From Flammeovirgaceae bacterium UBA2338 (lineage in GTDB: Bacteria > Bacteroidota > Bacteroidia > Cytophagales > Cyclobacteriaceae): DNA of 64,000 nucleotides. Shown here piece after piece: positions 1 to 8,599 of the stretch (position 1 is the first letter of the stretch; every line of letters starts with the position of its first letter). The stretch spans positions 5,489 to 69,488 of the forward strand of contig DDUM01000068.1 in the NCBI GenBank assembly GCA_002344795.1, read 5' to 3'. A program made the position numbers and the translations under genes. The notes under the pieces were generated by a model. It did not search any database and was not told where the DNA came from. It saw only the letters and a program-made list of their open reading frames with translations.

Positions 1-3000
1 CACTGTGGCCAAAGGCCGCTGTACTTCTGCACCGCCAGATTGAGAAAGCGCCATAGGGAGGAACCCCAATGAAGCTACTGAAGCCGTCATGATCACTGGA
101 CGTAACCTGGTTTGTGTGCCTTTGTAGATTCGCTCGAAGATGTCTGAAATCCCGTCCTTTTTCAGATGATTAAACTCACTGATTAACACGATTCCGTTCA
201 ATACTGCTACACCAAAGAGAGCGATAAAACCCACACCTGCTGAAATACTAAAAGGCATTCCTCTTAAATACAATGCAAAGATTCCACCAATGGCAGAAAG
301 TGGTATGGCGGTAAAAATCAGGATTCCCTGCTTGATCGAACCGAAGGTGAAGTATAGCAATACGAAAATTAGTAAAAGTGCAAGGGGAACAGCGTAGCTT
401 AACCTTTCGCGGGCTTCCACCAGATTTTCAAACTGGCCTCCGTAAGTCACAGAATAGCCAGGCGCTAGCACTACAGATTCATCAATCTTTCCCTTGAGTT
501 CTGTCACCACGCTTTCTACATCTCTGTTGCGGACATTGAAAGCAACAATGATTCTTCTTCTTGTATCGTCACGCTGTATTTGGTAAGGCCCATCTTTAAT
601 TGCCACTTCTGCTACCTGATAGAGCGGTATTTGATGACCATCTTTCCTGGAGATGTAAAGATTTCGCACTGACTCCACATCATTTCGATTTTCTTTCGAT
701 AATCGAACCACCAGGTCAAAGCGTCTTTCATTCTCATAAACCAAGCCAGCGGATGCCCCTGCAAAAGCTGCCTGTACTGAACGGTTAACATCCTGAATAC
801 TCAGACCATATTTGGCCAACTGATCCCGCTTATAATTAATCACGATTTGCGGAACACCTGTTACTTCCTCGATGTATAAATCAACTGCACCATCAACGCC
901 CGAGGCTATTTTCCCAATCTGCTCCGCATATTCAGAAAGTTCATTCAAGTCCTCCCCATAAATTTTTACCGCCACATCTTGTCGAACTCCCGTCATGAGT
1001 TCATTAAAACGCATTTGGATCGGTTGTTGGAAACCAAAGGTCACACCTGGTATTACTTCTAATGCTTCTGCCATTTTATTCGCCAAATCTTCCCTGTTTG
1101 AAGCTGAAACCCACTCCTTTTTGTTTTTCAAAACAATCATCAAGTCAGCAGCTTCCACGGGCATGGGATCTGTAGGAATCTCACCTGCTCCAATTTTGGA
1201 TACCACTTGTTCTACTTCAGGAAATTGATCCAATAAAATCTTTTCTGCTTGCGTGGTAGCCAGCATGGTGTTTTCCAGTGAACTACCGGTGATTACCCTA
1301 GTCTCTACTGCAAAATCGCCTTCCTCCAGGGTGGGCACAAACTCTCCACCCATTTTGGAAAATACCCATAGGGAAATTCCAAATATGGTCAAAACAACTG
1401 CCAGAATTAATGGTCTTTTGTGCATTGCCCAGCGAATAATCGGATCGTACAGTTTGTGAAAGAACGACATGATCTTATCTGAAATATTAGGTTTGTGTTC
1501 TGTCTTCTTACTTAGGACAAGCGAAGACATCATTGGCACATAAGTCAAGGAAAGAATGAATGCTCCAAGAATGGCAAAACTCACCGTCTGAGCCATGGGT
1601 CGAAACATTTTACCTTCAGTTCCCACCAATGCCAAAATAGGCAAGTACACGATCAGGATGATGATTTGCCCGAAAGTAGCAGATCTCATCATTCTTGAAG
1701 CCGACTGGCCTACTTCGTTGTTCATTTCATCCTGGGTAAGGGTTAGCTTGCCGATCCTTTTTTGAATAGATTTACCTGTTATGTGGTGCAGTGTGGCTTC
1801 AACAATAATCACGGCTCCGTCCACAATTAACCCAAAATCAATCGCCCCCAGACTCATCAGGTTTCCAGATACACCAAACAAGTTCATCATACCAAAGGCG
1901 AAGATCAATGCGAGGGGAATAACAGATGCCACAATCAAACCCGCTCGCAGGTTGCCTAATAGTAACAACAACACGAAAATCACAATCAAGGCCCCTTCGG
2001 TCAAATTGGTAGTAACTGTGCCAATGGCGGTGTTTACTAATTTGGTTCTGTCCAGAAACGGCTCTATCGTGATCCCTTCAGGAAGTGTCTTGCGGATTTC
2101 TTCAATCCTGATCTTTACATTGTCAATGACTTCCGCAGAGTTTTCGCCTTTCAACATCATCACAATGGCACTGACCACTTCGCCTTCTCCATTACGCGTG
2201 GTAGCACCATACCGCACGGCACTGCCGAGTTGCACTTTTGCCACATCCTTGATCAAAACCGGAATACCATCCTCATTGCTTTTTACGAGCATGTTCCGGA
2301 TGTCATCCAGATCACCTACCAAACCCTCGCTGCGGATGAAATAGGCACTAAGATTTTTCTCAATATATGCACCTCCTGTATTTTCATTGTTTTCTTCCAG
2401 TGTCTGAAAAATATCGGCAATTGAAATGTTCATGGCCTTGAGTCTGTGCGGGTCAATGGCAATCTCATATTGCTTGAGGTAGCCCCCAAAGCTGCTGACG
2501 TCCGCTACACCGGGTGTACCTAGCAATTGTCTGCGAACTATCCAGTCCTGAATAGTTCGCAATTCACGGGCATCATATTGTTCTTCATAACCTGATTCAG
2601 TACCTACCACATATTGATAGATTTCTCCCAGGCCGGTGGTAATCGGAGCCATGCCCGGCTGCCCTACCCCCGGTGGAATTTGAGCTTGCACATCTCCCAG
2701 GCGCTCATTTACCTGCTGGCGAGCCCAATAGACATCCACATCTTCCTTGAAGACAATGGTCACCACTGATAAGCCAAAGCGAGAGAAAGATCGGATCTCC
2801 TCAAGTTCGGGTATGGTAGCCATTGTTATTTCAATGGGAAAAGTGATTAATCGCTCGACCTCTTCTGCGGCCAATGATGGTGATGTAGTGATGACCTGTA
2901 CCTGATTATTGGTAATATCTGGCACGGCATCAATGGGAAGCCGAGTAAGAGAGTAGCCACCCCAAATGACCAAGGCTAAGGTGAGCAAGCCAACAATTAT

Positions 3001-3039
3001 TTTATTCTTTATTGAGTACTGAATGATTTTATCTAACAT
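1..3039 (-). CDS. CzcA/CusA-family heavy-metal RND efflux pump, C-terminus cut by window edge
   Basis: Inner-membrane proton-driven pump of the heavy-metal-efflux RND family, working with a periplasmic adaptor and TolC-type channel. About 1,013 codons are inside the window; the 3' end lies beyond base 1. It starts MLDKIIQYS at 3039. Visible RND landmarks are the early PIDAVPDI motif, the TM4 segment with GLIVDGAVIIVE (about 1805-1845), which resembles CzcA more than CusA, the GGEFVPTLEEGD loop and the late-TM GVAVLNGIVLISEF segment. The TM4 Asp is kept. Substrate is uncertain: the TM4 motif suggests Co/Zn/Cd, while the surrounding genes are mercury and copper related. A 52-aa membrane protein gene ends 4 bases upstream, so the two are probably co-translated. 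Confidence 0.92.
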   Translation of the reverse strand, partial: MLDKIIQYSIKNKIIVGLLTLALVIWGGYSLTRLPIDAVPDITNNQVQVITTSPSLAAEEVERLITFPIEITMATIPELEEIRSFSRFGLSVVTIVFKEDVDVYWARQQVNERLGDVQAQIPPGVGQPGMAPITTGLGEIYQYVVGTESGYEEQYDARELRTIQDWIVRRQLLGTPGVADVSSFGGYLKQYEIAIDPHRLKAMNISIADIFQTLEENNENTGGAYIEKNLSAYFIRSEGLVGDLDDIRNMLVKSNEDGIPVLIKDVAKVQLGSAVRYGATTRNGEGEVVSAIVMMLKGENSAEVIDNVKIRIEEIRKTLPEGITIEPFLDRTKLVNTAIGTVTTNLTEGALIVIFVLLLLLGNLRAGLIVASVIPLALIFAFGMMNLFGVSGNLMSLGAIDFGLIVDGAVIIVEATLHHITGKSIQKRIGKLTLTQDEMNNEVGQSASRMMRSATFGQIIILIVYLPILALVGTEGKMFRPMAQTVSFAILGAFILSLTYVPMMSSLVLSKKTEHKPNISDKIMSFFHKLYDPIIRWAMHKRPLILAVVLTIFGISLWVFSKMGGEFVPTLEEGDFAVETRVITGSSLENTMLATTQAEKILLDQFPEVEQVVSKIGAGEIPTDPMPVEAADLMIVLKNKKEWVSASNREDLANKMAEALEVIPGVTFGFQQPIQMRFNELMTGVRQDVAVKIYGEDLNELSEYAEQIGKIASGVDGAVDLYIEEVTGVPQIVINYKRDQLAKYGLSIQDVNRSVQAAFAGASAGLVYENERRFDLVVRLSKENRNDVESVRNLYISRKDGHQIPLYQVAEVAIKDGPYQIQRDDTRRRIIVAFNVRNRDVESVVTELKGKIDESVVLAPGYSVTYGGQFENLVEARERLSYAVPLALLLIFVLLYFTFGSIKQGILIFTAIPLSAIGGIFALYLRGMPFSISAGVGFIALFGVAVLNGIVLISEFNHLKKDGISDIFERIYKGTQTRLRPVIMTASVASLGFLPMALSQSGGAEVQRPLATV

Positions 3040-3043
3040 CTGA

Positions 3044-3202
3044 TTATGTATGATTTAAATTGAGATGTGGGATTATCCATGCTACTATCAAGATCAGCAG
3101 GAATAAAAGAATTAGAATCGTCCAGAGGAAGTATTGCAATACCCTCTTGAACACACTCTTTTTACTTTTGTGTCGCTTTTTTCTTTTAATATGATTTTTC
3201 AC
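3044..3202 (-). CDS. small basic single-TM membrane protein upstream of RND pump
   Basis: A 52-codon frame with a GTG start. It has a strongly basic N-terminus (KNHIKRKKRHKSKK), then one hydrophobic helix (about residues 24-44, rich in Leu/Ile) and a short tail. Its stop lies 4 bases before the RND pump start, as expected for a coupled leader gene. No ATG is available before the first upstream in-frame stop, so GTG is the likely start. I do not recognise a family. By position it could be a small subunit or stabiliser of the pump, in the manner of small RND-associated proteins such as AcrZ; that is inference only. Confidence 0.45.
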   Translation of the reverse strand: MKNHIKRKKRHKSKKSVFKRVLQYFLWTILILLFLLILIVAWIIPHLNLNHT

Positions 3203-3282
3203 GGAAAGCCCGAAAGAAGTTATACTAAGACAATAGATTGTCTTTAGGAAAACCCGTCAATGAGACGAATGAATTTTGGGCT

Positions 3283-3603
3283 TTAAATTCTGGGCGGTTG
3301 CCAGATGCTGCTGTTACCTGACGAGAACCTTTTCTCCAGATAAGGCATGTTCGCTTTGGTGTTATGAATTACACCAGAGAATTCAAGGTCGGATAAAGTA
3401 GAAATCTTGATGTGTGCCGAACAACAGGCGCAAATGCAAAAAGGGGTACAAATATCCGCCTCCATGCCACTGCTCAAATGGGTTGATTGCAAGGCAGAAA
3501 CAATCTCACTTTTTTGCTCTATAACGCGTGAATTAGCATCGCTGCACGGATACACTGCCAAAAAGAGGATATAAAATGCGAATATGGCTTGGCTAATTCT
3601 CAC
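3283..3603 (-). CDS. DUF6660-like secreted cysteine-rich protein
   Basis: A 106-residue exported protein with an N-terminal hydrophobic segment (about 5-20) followed by a compact Cys cluster, CTPFCICACC, near residues 52-61. This CxPFCxCxCC pattern is typical of the DUF6660-type family found next to metal efflux pumps in Bacteroidota. The clustered cysteines suggest periplasmic binding of a soft metal; the function is not established. The start is GTG at 3603 with no nearby ATG. A TATCTTTG sequence 5 bases upstream suggests its own, nearly leaderless, transcript. Confidence 0.6.
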   Translation of the reverse strand: MRISQAIFAFYILFLAVYPCSDANSRVIEQKSEIVSALQSTHLSSGMEADICTPFCICACCSAHIKISTLSDLEFSGVIHNTKANMPYLEKRFSSGNSSIWQPPRI

Positions 3604-3607
3604 GACA

Positions 3608-3615
3608 CAAAGATA
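3608..3615 (-). promoter_or_regulatory. candidate -7 promoter element (TATCTTTG)
   Basis: TATCTTTG on the minus strand matches the Bacteroidota -7 consensus TAnnTTTG and lies 5 bases before the GTG of the 3283-3603 gene. Transcription would then begin at or very near the start codon. I see no clear -33 TTG partner. Confidence 0.4.
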
Positions 3616-3835
3616 AACGAAAAATATTCTGATGGGTTGTATTAAGGTTAATCCTTTTCTTCCAGGCTGAAGTCAAAATACTTAATCAATGTCAGGTGAT
3701 TGCTACTTCAAACACAAAGTTGACTATGCTACCATAATGTCAAGGGTGATTCTGCTAAAAACTCTTCATTCTATATGGCCAGATGGAATGTCCTAATTGA
3801 GCATTTCCGTTGATGGAGGGATTTACACGGCCATT

Positions 3836-4192
3836 TCATGTTAAAAACATTCCAGGGTATTTATTCATTGTGAACATTAAAATAACGAAGATGGTAACAA
3901 TCCATAAGATCCATTTTCCCCTGTGTTCGTCCCTTTCGTTCTTAACACAATTTGAACAATCTGTTTCTTTATCAGATTGATTTGGTTTGTAGGTTTTATA
4001 AAAGGAAAGACTTAATGAGACGAATGCTGCTCCATGTAAATAGGACTCTATTGGATGCAGCCAGGAAAACGATGAAGCAATCCCGCTGAGTCCTGCTACC
4101 CCTGTCAATAGTACAGGGCCCCAACAGCAAGCCAAAGGAGCCAGGGCTGATAGAATGCTGACACTTAATAATGTATTTTTTTCTAACCTCAT
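3836..4192 (-). CDS. MerT-like mercuric transport protein
   Basis: A 118-aa inner-membrane protein with the MerT layout: TM1 carrying a vicinal Cys pair (C22-C23 in APLACCWGP), a glycine-rich TM2 turn (GVAGLSGIASSFSWLHPIE) and a third TM near the C-terminus. In MerT the Cys pair takes Hg(II) from the periplasm into the cytoplasm. A second Cys pair (CSNC, about 79-82) sits in the cytoplasmic loop, as expected. The start is 2 bases after the stop of the secreted HMA gene 4195-4686, so they are likely one operon. No mercuric reductase gene is in the window. Confidence 0.8.
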   Translation of the reverse strand: MRLEKNTLLSVSILSALAPLACCWGPVLLTGVAGLSGIASSFSWLHPIESYLHGAAFVSLSLSFYKTYKPNQSDKETDCSNCVKNERDEHRGKWILWIVTIFVILMFTMNKYPGMFLT

Positions 4193-4194
4193 AT

Positions 4195-4686
4195 TTACAA
4201 AGGAAGTATTTCCATGATCCTAATTGTCCATTTATCAGAAAGATGTTTATCGTCTTCATCCATTACTTCGCCCTTCAATTTCACTCTTCCACCAGCCAGG
4301 TTTCTAATAATCTCCTCATCTGTAACAGCGGCCACACTGAATGTTTCATTGTTAACTTTCAATGTCCATTCATCGCCACTCTTGTTCAATTCACCTATTG
4401 CAAGAATTTCTGCAGTCCTCGCTGAAAATCCATTTTTCTTCACGACTTCCTGAATTCCTTTAAGTGTTAAAGTATTTCCTGATATGAGGCTTAGATAAGC
4501 TTTGCCGTCATTCAAGCTCACTGTTATATTTCCAAGTCCTTCCATTTTTTTAAGTCCTCGCTCCAGACCGTAGGCACAAGGCGCACAGTCCATACCAAAC
4601 ACTGCCTGATCTACTTTGATCAATTGCGCTTCGCTTGTATGCAAAGTAAATACTATAGATGCTGCTAGAATATAGATGGTCTTCAT
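4195..4686 (-). CDS. secreted heavy-metal-associated (HMA) domain protein
   Basis: A 163-residue protein with a signal peptide (cleavage near residue 20) and one HMA fold whose metal motif is GMDCAPC (C34, C37). The domain spans roughly 22-92; the remaining 70 residues form a second small domain without recognisable motifs. It probably acts as a periplasmic metal chaperone handing Hg or Cu to the adjacent MerT. It sits between the MerT gene and a beta-barrel gene at very short spacing. Confidence 0.8.
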   Translation of the reverse strand: MKTIYILAASIVFTLHTSEAQLIKVDQAVFGMDCAPCAYGLERGLKKMEGLGNITVSLNDGKAYLSLISGNTLTLKGIQEVVKKNGFSARTAEILAIGELNKSGDEWTLKVNNETFSVAAVTDEEIIRNLAGGRVKLKGEVMDEDDKHLSDKWTIRIMEILPL

Positions 4687-4708
4687 GTCATTATAAATTT
4701 ATCATTGT

Positions 4709-5557
4709 CTACAACCAGTAACTTAGATTAAAAGATAATCGGTATTTCTCCTTTGGAATATTTTGATTCTCATTTTGATAGGCAGGAAATAGAGCTCCAA
4801 AGGAAACTCCCCACGCTCCGTATAAACCTAAAAAGGAAGGCCCGATCATTACCTTTTCACCTTGACCAATAGTTGGTGTAACCTGTCCTTCAATTTTACT
4901 TTGGCCTGGAAATTCTGCCAGTGATTCCAAAAACATCCTCCAATCAGGCTTTGGATAGTCACCCATAAAAATATTTGGTCTGTACCCTATCACAACGCTT
5001 GCATAAGGCAAATCTCCAAGCTGCTGACCGGATTTTTGTAAATAGTATTGATAACCCCCACCCACCCACGTATACCATGTACGGGATGCATACCCGGTTG
5101 AGATGGCTCCATGAACAGAGTTGCCCACATTTATTTGCCCTCGCTTATCCTCAGTTGGCGTTGAGACACTTAGCACGGCTGTAGACTCGAATCTTTTCCC
5201 AACTCCAAATGCATTTGAAAAAAAGCGATACCATAATGATGCTTCAATATCCCCATTGGCAGGCATGCTGCTATTTCCCCTTGTCCTAGGGGCTTCTGAC
5301 AAACGGTTGATCACGGTTGGAGTTGTGATATTGAGCTGTAGATCCTCCGTTATCCCGTAGGACCAAATATACCGGAGCATTAATGACTGATCATCTTCGG
5401 TGGCAAGGCTCATGACTGCGGCATTGAAATCAAACCCTCCTTTAGCCAGTGTCGGGGTTTGCAATCCGTAGAGAGGACCATGCCCCTGTGCGTTGGTTTT
5501 TACAATTGCCAATGCTGCAACAAGTGCTATTAGTAATATTCCTTTCATTCTATACAT
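4709..5557 (-). CDS. outer-membrane beta-barrel, transporter-like
   Basis: A 282-aa secreted protein: signal peptide ending near NAQG, then alternating hydrophobic/polar strands and a terminal aromatic residue pattern (LSFNLSYWL) typical of outer-membrane barrels. It contains a short HGP motif near the mature N-terminus. It resembles the phenol-degradation/MetA-type putative transporter barrels often found beside Mer-like genes in Bacteroidota. Either M1 (5557) or M4 (5548) may start it. The upstream gene stops 1 base before 5557, so they are translationally close. Likely role: channel or sensor for metal at the outer membrane, by inference. Confidence 0.65.
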   Translation of the reverse strand: MYRMKGILLIALVAALAIVKTNAQGHGPLYGLQTPTLAKGGFDFNAAVMSLATEDDQSLMLRYIWSYGITEDLQLNITTPTVINRLSEAPRTRGNSSMPANGDIEASLWYRFFSNAFGVGKRFESTAVLSVSTPTEDKRGQINVGNSVHGAISTGYASRTWYTWVGGGYQYYLQKSGQQLGDLPYASVVIGYRPNIFMGDYPKPDWRMFLESLAEFPGQSKIEGQVTPTIGQGEKVMIGPSFLGLYGAWGVSFGALFPAYQNENQNIPKEKYRLSFNLSYWL

Positions 5558-5558
5558 T

Positions 5559-5963
5559 TTAAATTCCTAGAAATTGTTGAATCGGCAATAGCAGGTAAGC
5601 GGAAAACAAGCCGAGTACATACAGACAAAAGGAAGTCCATAGGACAACTTTACTCCAGCGAGCTGCTGTATCGCAGGGCATTTCATTCCCAAATTCGTCT
5701 ATTTCACAGGCCTGATCTCTTTTGCGGCCATAAAACAGCCAAAAGTTAAACCCGATCAATAAACCTGCTCCAAGAAACGTCCATTCCTTGTACTTGCTCA
5801 ACCAGATTAATGCCGGAAAGTCCGAAACCATGCCTGCCACCACTGCTCCCATGCCAAGTGCAACCAGCAAAGATGGAAGAGCACAACAAAGTAGTGTTGA
5901 TACAGAGGTGAACAGAGAGGCTATGCTGACGAAATCCTCTTTTAACTTTAGTAATTTTTGCAT
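5559..5963 (-). CDS. MerC/MerT-like membrane protein with vicinal cysteines
   Basis: A 134-aa, probably four-helix membrane protein. The first helix carries a CC pair (C26-C27, TLLCCALPSLLVALGMG), the hallmark of Mer-type importers; further cysteines (CEIDEFGNEMPC) sit in a central loop. The order differs from classic MerT, and MerC-like is the best description. It lies in the run of metal genes, 26 bases downstream of a secreted HMA protein. Probably moves Hg or a similar soft metal across the inner membrane. Confidence 0.65.
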   Translation of the reverse strand: MQKLLKLKEDFVSIASLFTSVSTLLCCALPSLLVALGMGAVVAGMVSDFPALIWLSKYKEWTFLGAGLLIGFNFWLFYGRKRDQACEIDEFGNEMPCDTAARWSKVVLWTSFCLYVLGLFSAYLLLPIQQFLGI

Positions 5964-5989
5964 TGGTTGTTCAAAACAAGATCAAAAAA

Positions 5990-6340
5990 TTATTGTTCTT
6001 TTTTCTTTGGATTAGCTTTTCGTGCTGCCTTAAATCCTCTTTCTTGAATAAGGGCGATTATTTCTTTTTCAGAAACAACGTTGGCATCGTATTCAATTTC
6101 AGATGAGCTGGTTTCGAATTGGGTGGTACTCTTCACCACTCCATCTTGCTCCCCAAGTAAGATATCTATCCCGTTGGCACACCCTTCTTGGCAGTGCATT
6201 CCTTCGATCGACAGTTGAATTACGATAATGCTGTTTTTTTGTTCCATTTTTACAGCAGTTTCCTTTGCTTGTGCAGTTACTTGACTATTGATGAGAACTG
6301 CCCCGATACTCATCGCCACAACGTAAAATGTCTTTTTCAT
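5990..6340 (-). CDS. secreted HMA protein with CxxxC motif
   Basis: A 116-aa protein with a signal peptide (about 1-24) and an HMA domain whose motif is GMHCQEGC (C50, C54), three residues between the cysteines rather than the usual two. The basic C-terminal tail is NPKKKEQ. This CxxxC version is seen in periplasmic HMA proteins of Bacteroidota. It probably carries metal to the neighbouring membrane importer. Confidence 0.75.
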   Translation of the reverse strand: MKKTFYVVAMSIGAVLINSQVTAQAKETAVKMEQKNSIIVIQLSIEGMHCQEGCANGIDILLGEQDGVVKSTTQFETSSSEIEYDANVVSEKEIIALIQERGFKAARKANPKKKEQ

Positions 6341-6455
6341 ATCCCTATTAATTTATTATGCTTCGCAAGGTAGAGAGCGGGTGAGGGTGGTCACCAAATT
6401 CTTTTTTAAACATTCAGCCTATCCTTACACTATTTTAAATGGTACAATGTCCTTT

Positions 6456-6725
6456 TTAACCTCCGCCAATACCAGCTTTCACCAGTTCTTCTCTAGATAT
6501 CTCCGGGTCTTCACAGCAACTTAATAGCTTCCCATTTACTGCTATGGAGGGTACCTTTTTGATTTGGTACTCCTTCAATTTATTCAGGCAAGTTTCATCC
6601 TCGCTTTGTTTAACAAGATCATAAACAGTTATTTCACATTGATCACAAGCTAGTTCTTTTACCAATTTGACCACTGGATCACATAATGGACAATTGGCTG
6701 TGAATACTTCTACCTGGCGCTTCAT
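6456..6725 (-). CDS. small thioredoxin/glutaredoxin-like protein
   Basis: An 89-residue cytoplasmic protein starting MKRQVEVFTA; the frame continues upstream, but this ATG gives the normal beta-strand start of the fold. It has a redox-type CPLC motif (C12, C15), a second pair CDQC (C27, C30), the cis-Pro loop KKVPSIAVNG and a vicinal CC (about 70-71). This abundance of cysteines is unusual for a simple thioredoxin and fits metal or mercury handling. It lies between an HMA gene and a CsoR-like regulator. Confidence 0.7.
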   Translation of the reverse strand: MKRQVEVFTANCPLCDPVVKLVKELACDQCEITVYDLVKQSEDETCLNKLKEYQIKKVPSIAVNGKLLSCCEDPEISREELVKAGIGGG

Positions 6726-6868
6726 TTTTCCTGCTTTTTTAAGGTTGAAAAAATAGTTTCTATGTTCCTTTTGGAAGAACACATCAAACTTAGGTTCAGC
6801 AGGGGGGTGGTCTGCAAATAGAGGAGCTGGAAAAAAGGAGCTTTTAATTCGACTGCCTGCTTGATGCC

Positions 6869-7273
6869 CTAAACCTGATCATGCTGCTCTATTCGCTGCT
6901 TCAACTCGGAAATTTCTCTCATCATCTCGGTAAGATGGTCCAGCTTAAGGGTGGGAAATTGTTGCCTGATAAACTCTATTCGATCTTCATTTCCGCAGTT
7001 TCCGGGACAAGCTTCCACTGTTTCAGAGATCTTAATGGCCAGGGCTTTCCGGTAACTTTCATCGAGCAATAGAAAATGAGCTTTGTCTAACCCTGCCTGC
7101 ACGGCTTTAAATTGCATAAGAATTTTTTCAGGATCTTTGCCGTTGTCCAGCATTTTCACGAGGCCTTCTACTTGCCCCTTGATGCTCTGGAGCCTTGTTT
7201 TGATATCTGCTGTTAAATCTTTTGGGATCATGGCATCTTTTTGATTGGTAGTCTGAGGCATAATTGTATTCAA
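6869..7273 (-). CDS. CsoR/FrmR-family (DUF156) transcriptional repressor, atypical ligands
   Basis: A 134-aa all-helical repressor. The family core RLQSIKGQVEGLVKML starts near residue 27, followed by ILMQFKAVQAGLDKAHFLLLDE. The usual CsoR metal ligands (Cys before ILxQ, His and Cys in the next helix) are absent: those places read PEKIL and ESYRKA. Instead there is CPGNC (C89, C93) in a C-terminal extension that ends in a charged helix. Either the metal site has moved or the protein senses something else. It probably controls the adjacent metal genes. The start could also be M15. Confidence 0.75.
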   Translation of the reverse strand: MNTIMPQTTNQKDAMIPKDLTADIKTRLQSIKGQVEGLVKMLDNGKDPEKILMQFKAVQAGLDKAHFLLLDESYRKALAIKISETVEACPGNCGNEDRIEFIRQQFPTLKLDHLTEMMREISELKQRIEQHDQV

Positions 7274-7326
7274 GTAAAGAAATTATTCGTTCGTTCAATT
7301 GATGTTTTCATGAGACAATATTTTTA

Positions 7327-7545
7327 TCAGCAACGATTGCTCTTTCCTCCCTCCTGAATAGGAGGACAGGGAACTGTTCCATAAGAGCAGTAAACGCAGC
7401 AATGTCCCTCTTTTGGCTTGAGTACCGTGTGGCAATTGTCACATTCATAAAAAAATTGACATGCATCTGTCGGCATGGTCTCCTCTTTTTGATGGCCGCA
7501 ATGTGGACACGTAAGGGTGGATTGCAATACTATTTCTTTCTCCAT
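7327..7545 (-). CDS. GDCCVxC-type cysteine-rich protein
   Basis: A 72-aa protein with CPHCGH at the N-terminus, CDNCH in the middle and GHCCVYCSYG, the signature of the GDCCVxC family (some members are selenoproteins; here every position is Cys). Twelve cysteines in 72 residues suggest zinc-ribbon folding plus mercury or other soft-metal binding. It is 11 bases downstream of the MerTP gene, so probably in the same transcript. Confidence 0.75.
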   Translation of the reverse strand: MEKEIVLQSTLTCPHCGHQKEETMPTDACQFFYECDNCHTVLKPKEGHCCVYCSYGTVPCPPIQEGGKSNRC

Positions 7546-7556
7546 TTGACTCTTTT

Positions 7557-8219
7557 TTAGTGATTTTCTGGTTTTGAAGTTGTAGTTGAATTGGATATCA
7601 TTTCAGCCGGATTTTTCTTGTGTAAACTAATCACAGTATATCCAGTGGAATTGATAGCGTCCTTAATTTTCTCCTCATTTACCTTGGATGAATCGAATTT
7701 TACAAGCGCATTAGCATTTTCATACGAAACTTGGGTTTCCAATATCCCTGGTAACTGATGGACTTCATAGTTGACATGCTGTTCACACCCTGTGCAAGTC
7801 ATTCCCTTAATTTCAAACTCAACTAAATTCACATTGTCTGCAACGGCAATTCCTGAATTCTGAGTAGCTGGATAAAAGACATGCGAGTAACTAGGGAATG
7901 TCAACATGAATAGCGCGACCACCGTGACGATACCCAAAAATTTCTTTGAATGTAGAAATTTTGTTTTTCCAGTTTCTTCCTCACAGTCGCAATCAATTTC
8001 TTGTTTGCTCGGCTTTAGCTGCTGATACCAGGCAAACCCTAAAACCAAAATTGTAATTCCGATCAAATATGGCCGAAATGGTTCTAGCCAGCTGAATGTT
8101 GCCGCGATTCCACCAACCCCACCCAGAAATGCCAACACGGGAGTTATGCAGCAAAGGGAAGCGGCAATAGCTGCTAAAATGCCTGCACTAGCTGTCTTCG
8201 ATTTTAAATTATTGTTCAT
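7557..8219 (-). CDS. merTP: mercuric transport fusion protein MerTP
   Basis: A 220-aa fusion of a MerT-like membrane importer and a C-terminal HMA domain. TM1 carries the CC pair (C23-C24 in ASLCCITPVLAFLGGVGG); an acidic Cys loop (DCDCEEE) follows; a further TM leads to the HMA domain with GMTCTGC near residue 140. It plays the MerP and MerT roles in one chain: binding Hg(II) outside and passing it through the membrane. Its ATG overlaps the stop of the ArsR gene (ATGA at 8216-8219), so the two are co-translated and the importer is under ArsR control. Confidence 0.88.
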   Translation of the reverse strand: MNNNLKSKTASAGILAAIAASLCCITPVLAFLGGVGGIAATFSWLEPFRPYLIGITILVLGFAWYQQLKPSKQEIDCDCEEETGKTKFLHSKKFLGIVTVVALFMLTFPSYSHVFYPATQNSGIAVADNVNLVEFEIKGMTCTGCEQHVNYEVHQLPGILETQVSYENANALVKFDSSKVNEEKIKDAINSTGYTVISLHKKNPAEMISNSTTTSKPENH

Positions 8220-8590
8220 GACATCAATTGTTTTTTACTGTTCTTAACTAAATCAATAATGGAAGGAAAAATGATCTCAACATTCTCCTTGATGAGTGAG
8301 TAGAATATTGTTTTACCGACCTTCGTATCCTTTACCATTCCACCATCCTTTAACTTTCTCAAGTGCTGAGACACCCCACCCACCGATATATCCAACACAT
8401 CACTCAAGTCACAGGGACACATTTGCCCCTCCTTATGCAGGAGGAAGAGTATTTTGAGCCTTGCTGGATTGCCGGCAAGGTTGAATACTTTGGTAATGCC
8501 ATCAAGTTTTTGTTCGAGGCGATTCAAAGCTTGCTTGCAATCTTTAATTTGTGCTGGATCTGCCAGTACACGGATACAGGTATTAGCCAT
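8216..8590 (-). CDS. ArsR/SmtB-family metal-responsive repressor
   Basis: A 124-aa winged-helix regulator. The recognition helix lies in DLSDVLDISVGGVSQHLRKLKD (about 61-82), immediately preceded by CPCD (C58, C60), a soft-metal ligand site at the alpha-3 position; extra cysteines are C5 and C18. This type is usual next to MerTP in Bacteroidota. An 18-bp inverted repeat lies 10 bases upstream of the ATG, so autoregulation is likely. First gene of the ArsR-MerTP-GDCCVxC unit. Confidence 0.88.
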   Translation of the reverse strand: MANTCIRVLADPAQIKDCKQALNRLEQKLDGITKVFNLAGNPARLKILFLLHKEGQMCPCDLSDVLDISVGGVSQHLRKLKDGGMVKDTKVGKTIFYSLIKENVEIIFPSIIDLVKNSKKQLMS

Positions 8591-8599
8591 AATTTCTTA

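Noticed and set aside
1781..2344. 187-codon plus-strand open frame
   Set aside because: It lies antisense inside the conserved CzcA-like pump, and its translation is low-complexity Ser/Thr/Ile/Pro with no family likeness.
7327..7545. selenoprotein reading of the GDCCVxC gene
   Set aside because: All family positions are ordinary Cys codons and no in-frame UGA is needed.
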